From CAVRGQ01 sp963720785 (GTDB lineage: Bacteria; Actinomycetota; Acidimicrobiia; IMCC26256; DASPTH01), in NCBI GenBank assembly GCA_963720785.1, contig CAVRGQ010000004.1, positions 930,001-994,000 of the forward strand: a stretch of 64,000 bases of DNA, given 5' to 3'. Of this stretch, positions 62,723-64,000 are shown in pieces; the stretch's first letter is position 1; each line of letters begins with the position of its first letter. Below the pieces are notes generated by a model that saw only the letters and a program-made list of their open reading frames with translations, was not told the origin of the DNA and searched no databases. The position numbers were made by a program, and so were the translations under genes.

Positions 62723-63165
62723 GGGCGCGCCAGGCGCGCTCGCAGGCCGTCGGCTCCCTTCTCGGCCGTCTTCGAGAACCCACGGTCGAAGAGCGGCCCG
62801 AGGATCTTCGCGACGCCGCGCGGGGTGACGGTCGCGTCGTAGATGACGGTGGTGCGACCGTCGGCGACGTCCACGCTGATGTCGTCGACCAGCTCCATCA
62901 TCGGGTGCACCACGCGCAACGTGACCCGGCTGTTCGGCTCGTGGCGCGTCGTCTCGTAGTGCAGCGTGATGGTCGGGGGGCCGACGTGCACCTGCACGGC
63001 GAACACCGCGCCGGGCCCGGGGCCGTCGCCGCCGGGGCCGCCCGGCTCGAGCTTCGAGGATTCGGTGCCGGGATCCCACTCGGCGAAGTTCCGGGCGTCG
63101 GCCATGTAGGTGAACGCCTGCTCGGGAGTCCAGTCGGTCGTGACGGTGCCGCGGTAGTGGGCCAT
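62677..63165 (-). CDS. SRPBCC family protein
   Basis: A 162-residue START/Bet v1-like protein: GTVTTDWTPEQAFTYMADAR with NFAEWDPGTESSKLE at the start, a strand-rich middle (VGPPTITLHYETTRHEPNSR), and a long C-terminal helix ILGPLFDRGFSKTAEKGADG. The fold binds hydrophobic ligands; the role is unknown. ATG 63165. Confidence 0.87.
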   Translation of the reverse strand: MAHYRGTVTTDWTPEQAFTYMADARNFAEWDPGTESSKLEPGGPGGDGPGPGAVFAVQVHVGPPTITLHYETTRHEPNSRVTLRVVHPMMELVDDISVDVADGRTTVIYDATVTPRGVAKILGPLFDRGFSKTAEKGADGLRARLARPYGEDDGVVPDARQS

Positions 63166-63196
63166 GGAGTCATCTTGCCCGCCGAAGGGGCTCCGC

Positions 63197-63487
63197 TCAC
63201 CCAGTGACCACGGCCGCGATCACCGCGAACGCCGTTGCGCACGCCAGCTCCACGAGCAGCGCCGACATCGGGATCTCCGCCCCGCAGTCCCGGCAGCGAC
63301 CCTGTTGCAACACGTAGGAGACCACCGGGATCAGCTCCGCCGGGCGCAGCCGGTGGCCGCACTCGCCGCAGTGGGAGGGCGGTCGGAGGATCGACTCGCC
63401 CCGCGGCACCCGCCACAACACCACGCCGAGGAACGACCCGACGCAGGCGCCGAGCACGAACCCGATGACGATCACCAGAACGGACAC
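63197..63487 (-). CDS. Stand-alone prepilin peptidase N-terminal domain protein
   Basis: A 96-residue protein with two transmembrane segments (LVIVIGFVLGACVGSFLGVV and SALLVELACATAFAVIAAVV) flanking a zinc ribbon (HCGECGHRLRPAELIPV and CRDCG). This is the DiS_P_DiS domain of A24 prepilin peptidases (RVPRGESILRPPSHC). The aspartic-protease domain that normally follows, about 150 residues, is absent and the frame stops at 63197. It could be a partner subunit or a degenerate relic; no pilin genes are nearby. Confidence 0.8.
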   Translation of the reverse strand: MSVLVIVIGFVLGACVGSFLGVVLWRVPRGESILRPPSHCGECGHRLRPAELIPVVSYVLQQGRCRDCGAEIPMSALLVELACATAFAVIAAVVTG

Positions 63488-63543
63488 GGCGGACAGTCTG
63501 CCCGCTGCCGAGCGCCTGCCGGCCGACGCGACAAGATGGGCGG

Positions 63544-64000
63544 GTGATCCGCACGCGCCGCACCCTCGCCGACATCCCCCGTTACGTCCCCGGACGGTCC
63601 GCCGAATCGGTGGCCGAGGAGCACGAGCTCGCCCGGGCGATCAAGCTCGCCTCCAACGAGGTGCCGTTCGGCCCGCTTCCCGCCGCCCGGGCCGCGGCGG
63701 TGGAAGCGATGGCCGGCGCCAACCGCTACCCCGACAACGATGCCGGCGAACTGCGGGATGCGCTCGCCGACCTCTACGACCTCGAGCCCGCCCAGGTGCT
63801 CGTCGGCAACGGATCGGTGCAGCTGTGCCAGCACCTGTTCCTCACGACCGTCGAGCCGGGCGACGAGGTCGTGTTCTCGTGGCCCTCGTTCGAGGCCTAC
63901 CCGATCCAGGCGCAACAGGCCGACGCGGTGGTGCGGCGGGTGCCGCTGCGCGACCACACCTACGACCTCGACGCGATGGGCGACCAGGTCAACGAGCGCA
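63544..64000 (+). CDS. hisC: Histidinol-phosphate aminotransferase (N-terminal part, runs off window)
   Basis: GTG 63544 opens a frame running past the window end (152 codons seen): IRTRRTLADIPRYVPGRSAE, IKLASNEVPFGPLPAARAAA, NRYPDNDAGELRDALADLYD, VLVGNGSVQLCQHLFLTTVE and VVFSWPSFEAYPIQA. This is the N-terminal half of the class II aminotransferase HisC, with the LASNE and NGS segments that contact substrate and PLP. It transfers an amino group in histidine synthesis. The PLP-binding Lys lies outside the window, so a related aromatic aminotransferase is not fully excluded. Confidence 0.85.
   Translation, partial: MIRTRRTLADIPRYVPGRSAESVAEEHELARAIKLASNEVPFGPLPAARAAAVEAMAGANRYPDNDAGELRDALADLYDLEPAQVLVGNGSVQLCQHLFLTTVEPGDEVVFSWPSFEAYPIQAQQADAVVRRVPLRDHTYDLDAMGDQVNER

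Noticed and set aside
1..64000. KstR or KstR2 operators, tRNA, rRNA, CRISPR arrays, insertion sequences
   Set aside because: I looked for KstR-type (AACnnGTT) and KstR2-type (AAGCAAGnnCTTGCTT) sites, tRNA-like ends, spaced repeats and transposase motifs and saw none that hold up.

Overview
The window is very GC-rich (roughly 70 percent by eye), densely coded on both strands, and reads like an environmental actinomycete, most plausibly class Acidimicrobiia. That placement is inference from gene content: F420-type luciferase-like (LLM) oxidoreductases, many acyl-CoA dehydrogenases (ACADs), CaiB-type CoA-transferases, DUF35/thiolase pairs, and many start codons with no ribosome binding site lying 6 to 10 nt after a TANNNT hexamer, as in leaderless actinobacterial mRNAs. 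I see no rRNA, tRNA, CRISPR array, transposase, phage gene or replication origin. No gene-free stretch exceeds 300 bases.

Layout. 1-4590: a partial flippase-like membrane protein, a secreted phospholipase C-like enzyme, an LLM enzyme, an EamA transporter and a small conserved protein. 4597-7478 (minus): a DUF35 / lipid-transfer-thiolase / thiolase operon. 7567-10200: amidase and a phytanoyl-CoA dioxygenase-like protein. 10228-17935: ACAD pair, acyl-CoA ligase, thiolase-like protein, aldehyde dehydrogenase, hydrolase. 17963-21051: second ACAD pair plus SDR. 21123-24820: TetR regulator, amidohydrolase, cyclase, LLM. 24787-27383 (minus): enoyl-CoA hydratase and D-aminoacylase-like amidohydrolase. 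27490-34404: aldehyde dehydrogenase, two CaiB enzymes, PadR-like regulator, second amidohydrolase, LLM. 34409-43224: double CaiB enzyme, NTF2-like proteins, a 3-alpha-hydroxysteroid-dehydrogenase-like SDR, epoxide-hydrolase-like protein, alcohol dehydrogenase, P450, a 58-residue protein missed by length cut-offs, and an MDR reductase. 43238-54616: methyltransferase, VOC protein, ACADs, beta-lactamase-like hydrolase, crotonase, SDR, DUF1214-like, sulfotransferase and aminoglycoside-phosphotransferase-like (APH-like) genes. 54641-64000: secreted proteins, crotonase, coiled-coil protein, acyl-CoA ligase, CAP protein, small membrane proteins and the start of hisC.

Taken together, 4.6-57 kb looks like a catabolic region for a lipophilic, probably isoprenoid or steroid-like compound. 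Hydroxylation (P450, dioxygenase), alcohol and aldehyde oxidation, CoA activation, CaiB transfer or racemisation, ACAD/crotonase/SDR/thiolase beta-oxidation and a DUF35-thiolase retro-aldol step are all represented. The substrate is not identifiable from sequence.

Two window-wide observations stand out. First, five copies of a palindrome with consensus CTGACGnnnCGTCAG sit at the promoters of the beta-oxidation operons and of the tetR gene itself, suggesting an autoregulated TetR regulon. Second, about sixteen otherwise well-conserved genes carry single-base-type frameshifts, several in G or C homopolymers. I infer sequence or assembly error rather than gene decay, so these genes are listed as CDS across the break, with the break stated.
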